A stretch of 64,000 nt of DNA, taken from contig NZ_CBTY010000009.1 of assembly GCF_000723185.1 (NCBI RefSeq), positions 62,001 through 126,000 on the forward strand. The letters run 5' to 3'. Origin of the DNA: Candidatus Nitrosotenuis uzonensis (lineage in GTDB: Archaea; Thermoproteota; Nitrososphaeria; Nitrososphaerales; Nitrosopumilaceae). The notes under the pieces are model-generated. The model saw only the letters and a list, made by a program, of their open reading frames with translations. It had not been told where the DNA came from and did not search any database. A program made the translations under genes and the position numbers. Below, in pieces: positions 14,792-23,542 of the stretch; positions within the stretch are counted from its first letter, which is position 1; each line of letters begins with the position of its first letter.

Positions 14792-15280
14792 TTGAAATCA
14801 GGTAGGAAATCTACGTATGCAGCAATAGGAATAGGCATAGTCGTGATTGCGCTTGCGTCATTCTTTGTTTATTCAGCCGATCAAGCAAAAGCAAGAGGAT
14901 TTAGCTTTGGGAATCAGCTGCAGGCAATACAGGATCAGCTAAAGCAAACCCAAAACGAGTTTTATTCAAAAAAAATCATGCTAGATGAGAAAGATATAAC
15001 GACAGAAGAATTTCTCAGATTTGCAGACGAACATTTTGAAAAAATGAATCAGATCATGGCAAAATATGACGAATTGATGCCTCCAGAATCATTTTCGTCT
15101 TCGGTCAAACTCTTCAAGATGTCAACACAAAAGCAGATCGAAAGTGATCAATTCTTAGTAGAATGGATACGGAACGGCGATGAATCCAATAAGATTCGCT
15201 CAGATCTTCTCTTGCAAGAATCGTTTGAGAGTGAGATGGCAGCTCTTGCATCTTATGAGAAAGCACGCGGAACAGGCTAG
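14792..15280 (+). CDS. Single-pass membrane protein with helical outside domain
   Basis: Starts with TTG (MKSGRKSTYAAIG). Residues about 9-28 are one membrane helix behind a basic N-terminus, followed by about 130 mostly helical, charged residues (QLQAIQDQLKQTQNEFYSKK, EEFLRFADEHFEKMNQIMAKYDEL), a probable extracytoplasmic helical bundle. No family recognised. The stop is interlocked with that of the convergent gene through CTAG (15277-15280). Confidence 0.65.
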   Translation: MKSGRKSTYAAIGIGIVVIALASFFVYSADQAKARGFSFGNQLQAIQDQLKQTQNEFYSKKIMLDEKDITTEEFLRFADEHFEKMNQIMAKYDELMPPESFSSSVKLFKMSTQKQIESDQFLVEWIRNGDESNKIRSDLLLQESFESEMAALASYEKARGTG

Positions 15281-15750
15281 AGAAGCCCTTTTTGTTGAAG
15301 AAGATCTAGCGTAGGAGATATTGCATCAAGAATACGGCTTTTTTCAAGAGGTATTGATTCTTTGAATTTTATAGGAAATGTAAGACTGAGCATGTCTTGG
15401 TCGGTGTGAGCTACTCGTATTCCATGCTGCATTTGGTTTTCTAATAGAAAGTCTTTCCACGCATCTACACGCTGTAATACACTTTCAATTTGACTGTGAA
15501 GATACAATACATCCATCTCTTCATCTGAGCCAAACACACCAAATTTTACCATTGGAACGGTAAGATAGCCTCCCGGCACACTCTCATGCTTTTTGTGCAT
15601 TTGTTCTATTACCTCCATTGCTTTTTCTTCTGGCACTATGGTACCATAATCAGGCACAAAGTATCCCGCTATCTGATGATTTTTATCAAAAACTCTGAAA
15701 TAATCCTCGTCAAGATCCAGCTTCCACATGCAATGAAAGATTTGTGTCAA
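15277..15750 (-). CDS. Hypothetical soluble protein, 157 aa
   Basis: No signal peptide or membrane segment. Mixed alpha/beta, with a strand-rich first half (HCMWKLDLDEDYFRVFD, QIAGYFVPDYGTIVP) and helices later. I recognise no motif. It is divergent from the gene at 15763 with only 12 nt between start codons, so the promoters of the two must overlap the coding regions. Confidence 0.6.
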   Translation of the reverse strand: MTQIFHCMWKLDLDEDYFRVFDKNHQIAGYFVPDYGTIVPEEKAMEVIEQMHKKHESVPGGYLTVPMVKFGVFGSDEEMDVLYLHSQIESVLQRVDAWKDFLLENQMQHGIRVAHTDQDMLSLTFPIKFKESIPLEKSRILDAISPTLDLLQQKGLL

Positions 15751-15762
15751 CTATTATAAATC

Positions 15763-16074
15763 ATGAAAATACAAGAAAACAGGTTGTCAATCACAAAGGG
15801 CACGCGCGAATTTTTAGAAGGCCTGATCGATTATTATGTCTCAGAAGCGCCATCATACAGACAAATTGCCCAGACATATTCTCCCGAGGTAGAATCAGTA
15901 TCAGATGCCGCCTTTGGGGTAATTGCAGGATGCATTTATTCTGCATTTCTGAGAGCATATGAAAATGAAAATAGAACCGTCGAGCTTGAGGATCTACAGG
16001 AGTTCCACCAAATACTAAAGGAAAGATCCGCGGCCATAAAAGACGCAATAAACAAACCCCAGTCTCCAGAATGA
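15763..16074 (+). CDS. Hypothetical helical protein, 103 aa
   Basis: Starts at ATG 15763 (MKIQENRLSITKGTREFLEG). Predicted to be almost wholly helical, with a hydrophobic stretch (DAAFGVIAGCIYSAFL) that is probably a buried helix rather than a membrane segment. No family recognised. It is followed 29 nt later by another small gene on the same strand. Confidence 0.6.
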   Translation: MKIQENRLSITKGTREFLEGLIDYYVSEAPSYRQIAQTYSPEVESVSDAAFGVIAGCIYSAFLRAYENENRTVELEDLQEFHQILKERSAAIKDAINKPQSPE

Positions 16075-16103
16075 AATAAATTCACATCTAATAGAATTGC
16101 CTT

Positions 16104-16427
16104 ATGTCAGACATCACTCGCTACAAAATTCAGCAAATAGTAGATAACGGTCAGATTGTACAGATATCTATGGCAGAAGATGTGCAGACTGAACCCATCT
16201 CACAAAAACAGATGATATTAGATTCGGTTGCAAAAAAACTCGATCCTGAATTAAGAGAACAAGTACAGCCGTTGCTTGAAGCAATACTACAAGCTCAACC
16301 AACAATCAAGATCAAAAGTTATGAGCAAACCACGATATCTATTACCATGCCCAGAACAAGATATGAACGGATGGGCAGGCCTCAAGTTGGAGAGATATTA
16401 GAAGTAAACATATTCAAATCAAAGTAA
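16104..16427 (+). CDS. Hypothetical protein, 107 aa
   Basis: Starts at ATG 16104 ([16 protein letters not shown]). The C-terminal half ends in beta-type sequence ([29 protein letters not shown]); the middle is helical. No known motif. It lies in a run with 15763-16074 and its 3' end overlaps the convergent DUF255 gene by 9 nt. Confidence 0.6.
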   Translation: MSDITRYKIQQIVDNGQIVQISMAEDVQTEPISQKQMILDSVAKKLDPELREQVQPLLEAILQAQPTIKIKSYEQTTISITMPRTRYERMGRPQVGEILEVNIFKSK

Positions 16428-18446
16428 CTGCTCGATTTCTGAAATGCTTGAAAGCGGCAATGAGCAGCTAAAATTTTTACACACAAACACGGCAGTCTTG
16501 TCAGAAAATTGCTTTCCTGCAAAGAATGGATATTTTGAGAGATGGGTAAGCTGACTGGCAGTATTTATCACAACTAGAATCGATTCTGGTAGAAAGCTCT
16601 TTGTGAGATAAGCATAGATCTGTTTATCAGATGTTCCAAGAACGGTTATTTCGGTAGGCCCTTGCAAATATGCATAGAGAACGTTTAGAAGATACCCAAA
16701 GCCGAATGGATTTTCTGCAGCCATGGTTCCAAACGACTCCATAATTTTAATGGCAATATCAAGAAACTCTTTTTTCTGTGTCAGGTGATACAATCTTAGC
16801 ATGGCACCTGCGGCAACCGAATTTCCAGATGGCATGGAAAGATCATAATTGTTTTTTGGCCTTATTATCAGGCGCTCATGATTGTCTGCAGTAAAATAAA
16901 AGCTTCCATGTTCTGCATCCCAGAAATGTTTCACAAGATATTCTGCCAAGCTTTGCGCGGTATCAAGATATTTTATTTCCGGATTTACCTCAAAAACATC
17001 TATTAATGAATTGATTAAGTATGCATAATCTTCAAGATAGCCACGGATTTTGGCGCGGCCATTTTTGTAGGTACGCAACAACAGACCATCTGAGAGCATA
17101 TTTTGTTCAACAAAGTTTACACATTTTGTGGCAGCGTCAAAATACGTGATGTCATCAGTCACTCTGTATCCCTTTACAAGCGCAGATACCATTAACGCAT
17201 TCCATGATGTGAGTATTTTATCGTCAAGACCAGGTCTTATGCGGTTTGATCTTAATGTAAGAAGTTTTCTCTCTGCCTCAGATACAATACGGCGTACTTC
17301 ATCTGGCGTTATTCCAAACTGAAAGGCAACTGTGGAGAGATTAATATTATTATTAAGAATCGATTTGCCTTCGAAATTTCCTCCATCCGTGACATCAAAA
17401 TAAAGACAGAATACGTCTGCGTCTTTTCCAAGCACGTCTTTGATCTCTTTTTTATTCCAGACATAGTATTTGCCTTCTTCACCTTCAGAGTCAGCATCAA
17501 GCGCAGAATAGAATCCACCTTCCGCAGAGCGCATATCACGCAAAACAAAATCCAGTGTTTTCCTTATCACCTCAAGATAAAACGGGTCCTTGGTTATCTG
17601 ATATGCCTCACAATACACTATAGGTAAAAGTGCGTTGTCATACAGCATTTTTTCAAAATGCGGTACGAGCCACCTCGCATCAGTGGAGTATCTATGGAAC
17701 CCCCCGCCTATCTGATCAAAGATTCCTCCTTTTGCCATCCTGTTCAGTGTTTTTAGTACAAATTCGTTGAATTTTGAAATTTTTGACATCTTGCCATATC
17801 TTAAAAGAAATGAAAGATTTGCTGCGTTTGGAAATTTTGGGGCACCGCCAAAGCCACCATATGTGCTATCAGATATAGACAATAGATTCATTGCTGCCTC
17901 ATCAAGAAGTGTTTTATCCAGCTTAGTTGGCGTGGTGATAAGATCAGCCTTTTGTAGTGTTTCCATGAAATTTTCTGCGGCTCTGTTCACATCTGAGGGT
18001 TTTTCTTTCCAAGCCTGTGCAAGCTGCCTCAAAATGCTTCCAAATCCAGGTCTACCATAGCTGTCAAGTACCGGAAAATACGTACCGACGTAAAACGGCC
18101 TCTGATCTGGAGTGAGAAATACGCTAAGCGGCCAACCACCTTGTCCTGTTGCCATCTGACATACCTTCTGATAGATGTCATCGAGATCTGGACGCTCTTC
18201 ACGATCGACCTTAATGCTAACAAAATTCTCATTCATGATTTGTGCAATATCTTCATTTTCAAATGATTCATGTTCCATAACATGACACCAATGACACGAA
18301 CTGTACCCTATGCTAAGAAATATTGGCTTGTTTTCAGTAATCGCTTTTTTCAAAGCTTCTTCTCCCCATGGGTACCAGTTTACAGGATTGTGTGCGTGCT
18401 GTAAGAGATAAGGACTAGTTTCGTGGATAAGCTGATTTTCAGGCAC
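16419..18446 (-). CDS. DUF255 thioredoxin-fold protein (YyaL / SPATA20 family)
   Basis: A 675-residue protein with the family's fixed order: an N-terminal thioredoxin-like domain ([19 protein letters not shown], then [12 protein letters not shown] with a CxxC pair) and a long C-terminal (alpha/alpha)6 barrel resembling N-acylglucosamine epimerase or glycosidases ([55 protein letters not shown]). Length matches homologues of about 670-700 residues. It is widespread in all domains but its reaction is not established. It is cytoplasmic, since no signal sequence is present. Confidence 0.9.
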   Translation of the reverse strand: MPENQLIHETSPYLLQHAHNPVNWYPWGEEALKKAITENKPIFLSIGYSSCHWCHVMEHESFENEDIAQIMNENFVSIKVDREERPDLDDIYQKVCQMATGQGGWPLSVFLTPDQRPFYVGTYFPVLDSYGRPGFGSILRQLAQAWKEKPSDVNRAAENFMETLQKADLITTPTKLDKTLLDEAAMNLLSISDSTYGGFGGAPKFPNAANLSFLLRYGKMSKISKFNEFVLKTLNRMAKGGIFDQIGGGFHRYSTDARWLVPHFEKMLYDNALLPIVYCEAYQITKDPFYLEVIRKTLDFVLRDMRSAEGGFYSALDADSEGEEGKYYVWNKKEIKDVLGKDADVFCLYFDVTDGGNFEGKSILNNNINLSTVAFQFGITPDEVRRIVSEAERKLLTLRSNRIRPGLDDKILTSWNALMVSALVKGYRVTDDITYFDAATKCVNFVEQNMLSDGLLLRTYKNGRAKIRGYLEDYAYLINSLIDVFEVNPEIKYLDTAQSLAEYLVKHFWDAEHGSFYFTADNHERLIIRPKNNYDLSMPSGNSVAAGAMLRLYHLTQKKEFLDIAIKIMESFGTMAAENPFGFGYLLNVLYAYLQGPTEITVLGTSDKQIYAYLTKSFLPESILVVINTASQLTHLSKYPFFAGKQFSDKTAVFVCKNFSCSLPLSSISEIEQLL

Positions 18447-18487
18447 AGTGTGTTTTGATGTAGCAGAGTATTTGTATTTTTGATCTT

Positions 18488-18700
18488 CTATCTTTCCTCT
18501 AGATCAAATATTGCGGCATTTATCTTTGCAAGAAGCTTTGCCTTTGATTTGTGGGCCTTTTTGTTATAAGAATAGTCCTTTTTTTCCACCAACACACGAA
18601 GCTGTGTAAGCTCGCTCAGATTCAGTGCTCTTAACCCATTCTTTGATACAATCTCCAAGAGCTCAATACGCCTGCGATCCTCATCGGTGATATGATCCAT
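18488..18700 (-). CDS. Small helical hypothetical protein, 70 aa
   Basis: Starts at ATG 18700 ([18 protein letters not shown]). Predicted to consist of two or three helices with a Lys-rich middle ([17 protein letters not shown]), possibly nucleic-acid binding. It lies 41 nt upstream of the DUF255 gene on the same strand and may be co-transcribed. No family recognised. Confidence 0.55.
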   Translation of the reverse strand: MDHITDEDRRRIELLEIVSKNGLRALNLSELTQLRVLVEKKDYSYNKKAHKSKAKLLAKINAAIFDLEER

Positions 18701-18780
18701 GAAAGCAGAACATATGTACTAGGTTTAATTTTTTGGCAACCTTGAAAACAGTTTAAAATGCTGGTTGTTTTTGAGCCCAC

Positions 18781-19815
18781 ATGGAATTGATGCGAGCAAT
18801 GATTCTTGAAAAATTGTCCCCTATTGAGGAAAATCCACTAAATCTAAGGCAGATTGAAAGGCACGGTATAAAAAAATCCAATGAGATATTGATTAGGATT
18901 GAGGCTTGCGGGGTTTGCAGATCTCAACTTCACGGTATAGAGGGGGATTGGGTAAAATACGGAATACCGCCAGCATTACCCACCATTCCAGGACACGAAA
19001 TTGTAGGCACGGTAATTCAAATCGGAAGTGGGGTTACTAAGTTCAGAGTTGGGCAAAGAGCCGGGATTTCGCCTCTTTATGGCTCATGTTTGAGTTGTGA
19101 CTATTGTGTTCATGGAAAAGAGCATCTTTGTGATATGGCAGAGATCACAGGTGAGTCGCTGTTAGGAGGGTATGCAGAATACATTACGATAACAGAGGAC
19201 TTTGCAACGCCGGTACCAGATTTTATGAAGCCCGAGTATGCGGCACCGTTGTTTTGTGCGGGAATTACTGCGTACAAAGCTGTAGTTGCCGCAGAGCCGT
19301 CAACGGATAAAAAGATAGGCGTATTTGGAGTTGGAGGAGTAGGACACCTAGCAGTTGAGTTTGCAAAAATATTTAATTGCAGAGTAATAGGATTTGCACG
19401 AAGTAAATCACATCTTGATGTTGCAAAGAGAATAGGAGCAGATAATGTGATCCAGTACGATCCTAATCAGACTGAATTCCTAACCAATGTAAGAAAAGAA
19501 GAAGGACTTTTGGACGCGGCAATTGTTTTTGCGCCTTCCGAATCTGTAACAGATACTGCAATAAACGCAGTCAAAAAAGGCGGCACTATCGTAATAGGCA
19601 CGTTTGGAAACATACCAAACTTTGATGTGACGCAAGAAAAAACAATCAGAGGCACTCTGATTGGTTCAAGAAAAGACATGGCGGATGTAGTCAGAATTGC
19701 AGAACAGAACCAACTTGAAATAGTTTACAAAACATTCCCGTTAGAGAAGGCAAATGATGTTCTAAGAGATCTCAAATATTCAAAAATAGAAGCGCGTGCA
19801 GTCCTGACTCCTTAA
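18781..19815 (+). CDS. Zinc-dependent alcohol dehydrogenase (medium-chain)
   Basis: A 344-residue protein with both zinc sites: catalytic ligands in CGVCRSQLH and GHEIVGTV, and the four structural cysteines in CLSCDYCVHGKEHLC. The nucleotide-binding motif GVFGVGGVGHLAVEFAK (GxGxxG) follows. The enzyme interconverts alcohols and aldehydes with NAD(P); the substrate is not determined by the sequence. The annotated start at ATG 18781 gives MELMRAMILE, and ATG 18790 or 18796 are alternatives. It is monocistronic, with a 97-nt gap to the next gene that holds nothing I recognise. Confidence 0.9.
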   Translation: MELMRAMILEKLSPIEENPLNLRQIERHGIKKSNEILIRIEACGVCRSQLHGIEGDWVKYGIPPALPTIPGHEIVGTVIQIGSGVTKFRVGQRAGISPLYGSCLSCDYCVHGKEHLCDMAEITGESLLGGYAEYITITEDFATPVPDFMKPEYAAPLFCAGITAYKAVVAAEPSTDKKIGVFGVGGVGHLAVEFAKIFNCRVIGFARSKSHLDVAKRIGADNVIQYDPNQTEFLTNVRKEEGLLDAAIVFAPSESVTDTAINAVKKGGTIVIGTFGNIPNFDVTQEKTIRGTLIGSRKDMADVVRIAEQNQLEIVYKTFPLEKANDVLRDLKYSKIEARAVLTP

Positions 19816-19912
19816 GTGAACTACTGAACAAGTATGTCGGACTATTATCTATGGCTAAAAGCTAGGGTCTTCTCACCTAAGCTTGATAAAAGAGCATCGC
19901 AGAATTACAATA

Positions 19913-20065
19913 ATGAACTGCAAGCGATGTCATCACGTAGCACAGATACATGAATCGGCCATGAATAGCAGTTCACTGATGAAACTAGGTAGGTGCGCCA
20001 TTCCAGGATGCACGTGCAGACAATATGTTGATTCTATTGAAAAACTTGATGAGGAGCTTTTGTGA
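19913..20065 (+). CDS. Small Cys-rich protein (zinc-binding type), 50 aa
   Basis: I start at ATG 19913 (MNCKRCHHVAQIHESAMN) rather than the ATG 30 nt earlier. Cys pairs CKRCHH at the front and GRCAIPGCTC later could co-ordinate a metal, and the conserved-looking tail is YVDSIEKLDEELL. My impression is of a short protein that recurs in Thaumarchaeota, but I cannot name a family. A GTG-started helical gene follows after 32 nt. Confidence 0.65.
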   Translation: MNCKRCHHVAQIHESAMNSSSLMKLGRCAIPGCTCRQYVDSIEKLDEELL

Positions 20066-20097
20066 AGTTCATATAGTATCTAAGAAACAATAAAACT

Positions 20098-20331
20098 GTG
20101 AAAGAACATCTGTCCTCAGAGGAATTAAAAAAAGAGCTAGATAACATGCTCTCCAAGATTAATGCTCTTGAGATCCTAGCGCAGGATGAGTTCCAAAAAG
20201 GTACAGTAAAGATACTACGAAGACTCACAGAGGGACATATTCACTCCATTAATGAGTTTGAGCACCTCAAAAAAGCATTAGATCTGCTGACTTTGCAACT
20301 TTTTGAGGTAAAGAACAAACAAAAATCATGA
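20098..20331 (+). CDS. Small helical hypothetical protein, 77 aa
   Basis: Begins with GTG (MKEHLSSEELKKELDNML). Heptad-like hydrophobic spacing over most of its length suggests a helical hairpin or coiled coil. It may be co-transcribed with the small Cys-rich gene. The stop TGA overlaps the stop of the convergent zinc-ribbon gene in TCATGA (20326-20331). Confidence 0.6.
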   Translation: MKEHLSSEELKKELDNMLSKINALEILAQDEFQKGTVKILRRLTEGHIHSINEFEHLKKALDLLTLQLFEVKNKQKS

Positions 20332-20436
20332 TTTTAAAACAGTATCAGAAAGTCCACATTCTTTGCATCTGACAAGTATAGAATTACCAAGATCTACAGA
20401 CTTTTCCATAGTACCACCGCAGCAAGGGCAATTCAT
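20326..20436 (-). CDS. Tiny zinc-ribbon protein, 36 aa
   Basis: ATG 20436 begins MNCPCCGGTMEKS, and the end is VRCKECGLSDTVLKS: two CxxC pairs 22 residues apart, the layout of a minimal zinc ribbon. Its start lies 2 nt after the stop of the upstream gene at 20439, so it is translated from the same message and possibly coupled. Too short for many gene callers. Function unknown, possibly nucleic-acid or protein binding. Confidence 0.65.
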   Translation of the reverse strand: MNCPCCGGTMEKSVDLGNSILVRCKECGLSDTVLKS

Positions 20437-20438
20437 GA

Positions 20439-20834
20439 TTAAGATTCCCCGGAGTCTGTTTTGTTTTTTTCGTTGCAGATAGGCGCGTATTTTGAAACGA
20501 TTTTGTTTACCAGTCTTTCTCGTTTTTCCGGCTCTGAGTTCCACATTGGATAAATGGACAGGTATAGGTTTGACTCAGAGCCGGCGTTTTGTATCCAGCA
20601 TTTAAAATGCTCGTTCTTCGTGAAAAAATCAGCCTCAGTCGTTTTTCCAGATTGCCCTACGTATAATATCTCAAAGGTATCCTTTGATCTTTTAAGTAAA
20701 AGATACAGCACTTCATCCATCGGAGGACCCCATTTTGAGAGAGGTATTGGGCCCAAAAACTCGTAGCTTAGTATCTGCAATGTCATAATTTGTTCAGGTT
20801 TTGGTAGCTTTTTTTCTTTTTTATTGGGGATCAC
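20439..20834 (-). CDS. Hypothetical protein with GIY-YIG-like strand pattern, 131 aa
   Basis: The segment DEVLYLLLKR followed by FEILYVGQSGKT is reminiscent of the two strands of GIY-YIG nucleases, and a following helix has K..HFKCW, but the canonical Arg and Glu of that active site are not clearly placed, so the similarity may be only structural. The later part (EKRERLVNKIVSKYAPICN) is helical. It is followed directly by a tiny zinc-ribbon gene. Translation start could be ATG 20834 or a later ATG (20786, MTLQILSYEF). Confidence 0.6.
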   Translation of the reverse strand: MIPNKKEKKLPKPEQIMTLQILSYEFLGPIPLSKWGPPMDEVLYLLLKRSKDTFEILYVGQSGKTTEADFFTKNEHFKCWIQNAGSESNLYLSIYPMWNSEPEKRERLVNKIVSKYAPICNEKNKTDSGES

Positions 20835-20890
20835 GATAGTTCACAAATGGTTTTAATAGGCATGAATTTTCCTTGGAAATTGAACATAAC

Positions 20891-21142
20891 ATGGCAGAAC
20901 CGCATAACTACAGAACTGTTGGTTATTCTATGATAATGGTTGCAGCATCGCTGGTGGTAATCGCGTTGCTCTATCTTGCAATTGGCGATGATGTATTATA
21001 CTCAGACAGAGTAGGAAAGCAAAAACAATTTGAATACAACCAGATGCTGGAAGAAATGAAGCAAAAACAAGAATCCGCAGAATCTGGGAAGAACTTATCC
21101 ATCGGTCTTGACGAGAATATGAATATGGATAATAGGCCCTAG
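20891..21142 (+). CDS. Single-pass membrane protein, 83 aa
   Basis: I use ATG 20891 (MAEPHNYRTVGYSMIMVA). One membrane helix at about 12-33, then a polar, Gln/Glu/Lys-rich tail (EYNQMLEEMKQKQESAES). It resembles small accessory subunits of membrane complexes in size and layout, but there is no specific evidence. The stop is one base from that of the next, convergent gene. Confidence 0.6.
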   Translation: MAEPHNYRTVGYSMIMVAASLVVIALLYLAIGDDVLYSDRVGKQKQFEYNQMLEEMKQKQESAESGKNLSIGLDENMNMDNRP

Positions 21143-21143
21143 T

Positions 21144-21833
21144 CTACCTATATCCATTGGAAAAATCCTCCCAAAAATTCAGGTTTGATGTAAACTGATT
21201 CATTTTAAACAATGCACCTCCTATTATGCCAGCATGGTAAAATGCATATAGATACACTTGCGAGTTTGACGGTTCGGTATGTGCTAGACTCATAGCAATC
21301 ATCGAGAAGAAAATGAACGTTCCAACAAAGCTCACTATACTGTTGACTATTCCACTAAGACCGATGATTCGTTTTGTCGCTATTGCCATAAGCGATATGC
21401 TAGATACTATCAGAAATGTCAGGCCACCATTATTTGAGACAAATGAGGACATCCAGTCAACAAGGCCAACATCAAGAACCGATTTTTCAGGCATGTGAAT
21501 TCCGCCGTTTAATGCAAATGAAACGGAGCTAAATAGACCACCTATTATAAAAAATCCCAACAATATCTTGATTATTCCTCTTTTTATTGGACTTCGAGTC
21601 TCTGATGGTTTTACCGCTCGTTCCGTTATTTTTAGTCCAAACAAAAATCCTATTGCCACTGATGGAAAATACATGATCTCAGACAGTAATGGGGCTTCAG
21701 CTGTTATTGCGTGTATTTGCGGAGCGAATACCAGAAACATCAGTATCGCAAGCAATGCGGCACCGCCAAATAAAGCCAAATTTAAGAACGAAAAGTGTCG
21801 CGACTCAGAGAGATCCGCGTTCCAGTTGTACAT
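21144..21833 (-). CDS. Polytopic membrane protein, 229 aa
   Basis: About six hydrophobic segments (near residues 20-42, 52-70, 86-108, 130-150, 158-180, 190-205) after a polar N-terminus (MYNWNADLSESRHFS). Loops are short, and a cluster of basic residues follows the second segment (KITERAVKP...RSPIKRG). No transport or enzymatic motif and no known family. Confidence 0.7.
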   Translation of the reverse strand: MYNWNADLSESRHFSFLNLALFGGAALLAILMFLVFAPQIHAITAEAPLLSEIMYFPSVAIGFLFGLKITERAVKPSETRSPIKRGIIKILLGFFIIGGLFSSVSFALNGGIHMPEKSVLDVGLVDWMSSFVSNNGGLTFLIVSSISLMAIATKRIIGLSGIVNSIVSFVGTFIFFSMIAMSLAHTEPSNSQVYLYAFYHAGIIGGALFKMNQFTSNLNFWEDFSNGYR

Positions 21834-21968
21834 TTTATTGGATTTATGAAATCCGATTAAAGAAAATGAAGGAAAATCATTTGTTCAATTAATCAATTTT
21901 TGCTACGATGTATAATAGAAAGTCAAAGTAACAGATTGCAGTATATTAAAAAAATTTGGCGACAGATG

Positions 21969-22538
21969 TCATTGCGTTTTGTGTTCGCCTTTCATCTGAC
22001 CGTGGCCTTCTTTCTTGGTATGGTCACCTTTCATATCGTGGCCTTCTTTCTTGGTATGGTCACCTTTCATATCGTGGCCTTCTTTCTTGGTATGGTCACC
22101 TTTCATATCGTGGCCTTCTTTGTCATGTTTACCATCCTTCATCATTTTATCCATATGTTCAACCATACTCATTGATTCCATTTTTTTCAGCATATCTTGT
22201 AGTTTTTTGCTAAATTGTGCTTTTTCATCAGCGTTAAGAGTAGCCCATTTTTCTTTGAGTTGGTTTTGGTGCTTTTTATGTATCAGATCCATTTGTTTTA
22301 GAATCGATTCCAAGCTGACAGCATCTGATGCCATAGTCTGTGAGTCGCCCGACATAGATGGACTCAAGGCACAGAGTTGATCACCACATACTTTGACAGG
22401 GGCGTTTTTGCCGAAGGGTTGGTTTTTGGTTCCTGTTGATTTAGCAGCATCAGCTACGCCAATCTGGCTTTCAATAAGCACAGTGCTACCCATCACAACT
22501 GAAATTACCAAGGCCATCAAAGAGAGTAGATTTTTCAT
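21969..22538 (-). CDS. Exported His/Met/Lys-rich repeat protein (probable metal binder)
   Basis: A 189-residue protein with a signal peptide (about 1-31, ending GVADAA). The middle is helical with VCGDQLCAL, where the cysteines are CxxxxC, and a Lys/Glu-rich stretch with hydrophobic heptads. The C-terminus carries three exact copies of a 12-residue unit (GHDMKGDHTKKE) and a further partial copy. The His, Met and Asp in each unit could bind copper or other soft metals outside the membrane; this is inference. Thaumarchaea depend heavily on copper, so a metal buffer is plausible. Alternatively it is a structural surface protein. Confidence 0.75.
   Translation of the reverse strand: MKNLLSLMALVISVVMGSTVLIESQIGVADAAKSTGTKNQPFGKNAPVKVCGDQLCALSPSMSGDSQTMASDAVSLESILKQMDLIHKKHQNQLKEKWATLNADEKAQFSKKLQDMLKKMESMSMVEHMDKMMKDGKHDKEGHDMKGDHTKKEGHDMKGDHTKKEGHDMKGDHTKKEGHGQMKGEHKTQ
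22002..22121 (-). repeat. 36-bp tandem repeat encoding a His/Met-rich 12-mer
   Basis: Three contiguous 36-nt units (22002-22037, 22038-22073, 22074-22109) are identical at DNA level, with a partial unit after. They lie in frame at the end of the exported His/Met-rich protein gene. Perfect identity implies recent expansion, and copy number may vary between strains. Confidence 0.92.
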
Positions 22539-22666
22539 GTCATTGTTAATGCAACAAGTTGTTAAAAACTAATTGGTCGATTATCATCTTATATTTTTAG
22601 CAAGTTATCAATATACAGCAAAGTTATCTGAATAAACAATTTATTGTGTAAATTCCAACATAGAAA

Positions 22667-23086
22667 ATGCCTCAGGATGTTTGGATAGGGAAAATTTTTC
22701 TGAAAGATGAGGGAGGTTATGAAATAATACTACGAGCCCTAGAGCACTATGTACGCAGGCTCAAGTCAATAGACAGATCGCCTGAGCTGAGGAGTACACC
22801 AATGTTCGTACAGATCGTTCAACAGGAAGCGGCAAAAACATGTCCGCGTGTAGAACAACTGATGGAAAAAATAAAAAACGCACTACAGAATCCACAGTTG
22901 TTAGATAGAATTCAAGAAGACATACCACTAATAGAAAAGGCTCTTGAATGCTACATGTCAGATATTCAAAAACATCAGAATAATACTGACGAGTTTTATG
23001 CAAATGTGTTATCAGGTAACAAATTTGCGTTAATTGATTTACAAAACATCAGCACTGCATTAGAAAAACTAAAGCAGTTCTGCTAA
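22667..23086 (+). CDS. Hypothetical helical protein, 139 aa
   Basis: Starts at ATG 22667 (MPQDVWIGKIFLKDEGGYE). It is almost wholly helical, with cysteines in KTCPRVEQL and ALECYM. No membrane segment or known motif. The upstream 128 nt are AT-rich and contain TATA-like stretches. It is followed on the same strand by a small membrane protein 22 nt later. Confidence 0.65.
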   Translation: MPQDVWIGKIFLKDEGGYEIILRALEHYVRRLKSIDRSPELRSTPMFVQIVQQEAAKTCPRVEQLMEKIKNALQNPQLLDRIQEDIPLIEKALECYMSDIQKHQNNTDEFYANVLSGNKFALIDLQNISTALEKLKQFC

Positions 23087-23108
23087 CATAGTATCTATGT
23101 AGTGATTT

Positions 23109-23306
23109 ATGCACCGTAAACTAGCGATAATTATTGGATTGATTATAATCTTGTTTGGAGCGATATTTCAGTTCCAGGGAATGGGTGAGATAGGCCCCGA
23201 ATCATCTTTTATGTATCACAATAGAGACTGGATTGATTATGGAATGGCAATGATAATTGTAGGAGCAATAATTTCTACCGTAGGAGCATTTTTCTTGCGA
23301 CGCTAG
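23109..23306 (+). CDS. Small two-helix membrane protein, 65 aa
   Basis: Basic start MHRKLAII, hydrophobic helices at about 5-24 and 43-62 joined by a polar loop (GPESSFMYHNRDWIDYG), and a basic end FLRR, so both ends face the cytoplasm. No family recognised. The stop is interlocked with the convergent RAM gene through CTAG. Confidence 0.6.
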   Translation: MHRKLAIIIGLIIILFGAIFQFQGMGEIGPESSFMYHNRDWIDYGMAMIIVGAIISTVGAFFLRR

Positions 23307-23542
23307 TCTGTTGCATGTAATGTGACTGAGCTTCTGACATGCTTTAGTTGCCGTATCTTAAAAGATATTACATCATCCATTTCCCTCTGTGTATTAGTCT
23401 GAATTTCTGCTACAATGTCATATGCCCCGTATGTTACAATCGCGGCCTTAATTCCATCAATGGATTTAAGGGCAGATATCACAGATTCTTCTGTTCCCAT
23501 TTCACAGCTAAGCAGCAAGTACGCTTTCTGCATCACAATCAC
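23303..23542 (-). CDS. Stand-alone RAM (Lrp/AsnC ligand-binding) domain protein
   Basis: A 79-residue protein lacking a DNA-binding part: KAYLLLSCEMGTEESVISAL, then IVTYGAYDIVAEI and IRQLKHVRSSVTLHATD. It is a paralogue of the protein at 13320-13556 and shares its FGAYD/YGAYD strand and the RxL.HV end. Its start overlaps the end of the NHL-thioredoxin gene by 4 nt (ATGA), so translation is probably coupled. The likely role is effector sensing, perhaps in mixed oligomers with full Lrp proteins. Confidence 0.88.
   Translation of the reverse strand: MIVMQKAYLLLSCEMGTEESVISALKSIDGIKAAIVTYGAYDIVAEIQTNTQREMDDVISFKIRQLKHVRSSVTLHATD

Noticed and set aside
22002-22121. 36-bp repeats that could suggest a CRISPR array
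   Set aside because: The units are contiguous with no spacers and keep a reading frame; they encode the protein repeat of the exported His/Met-rich protein.
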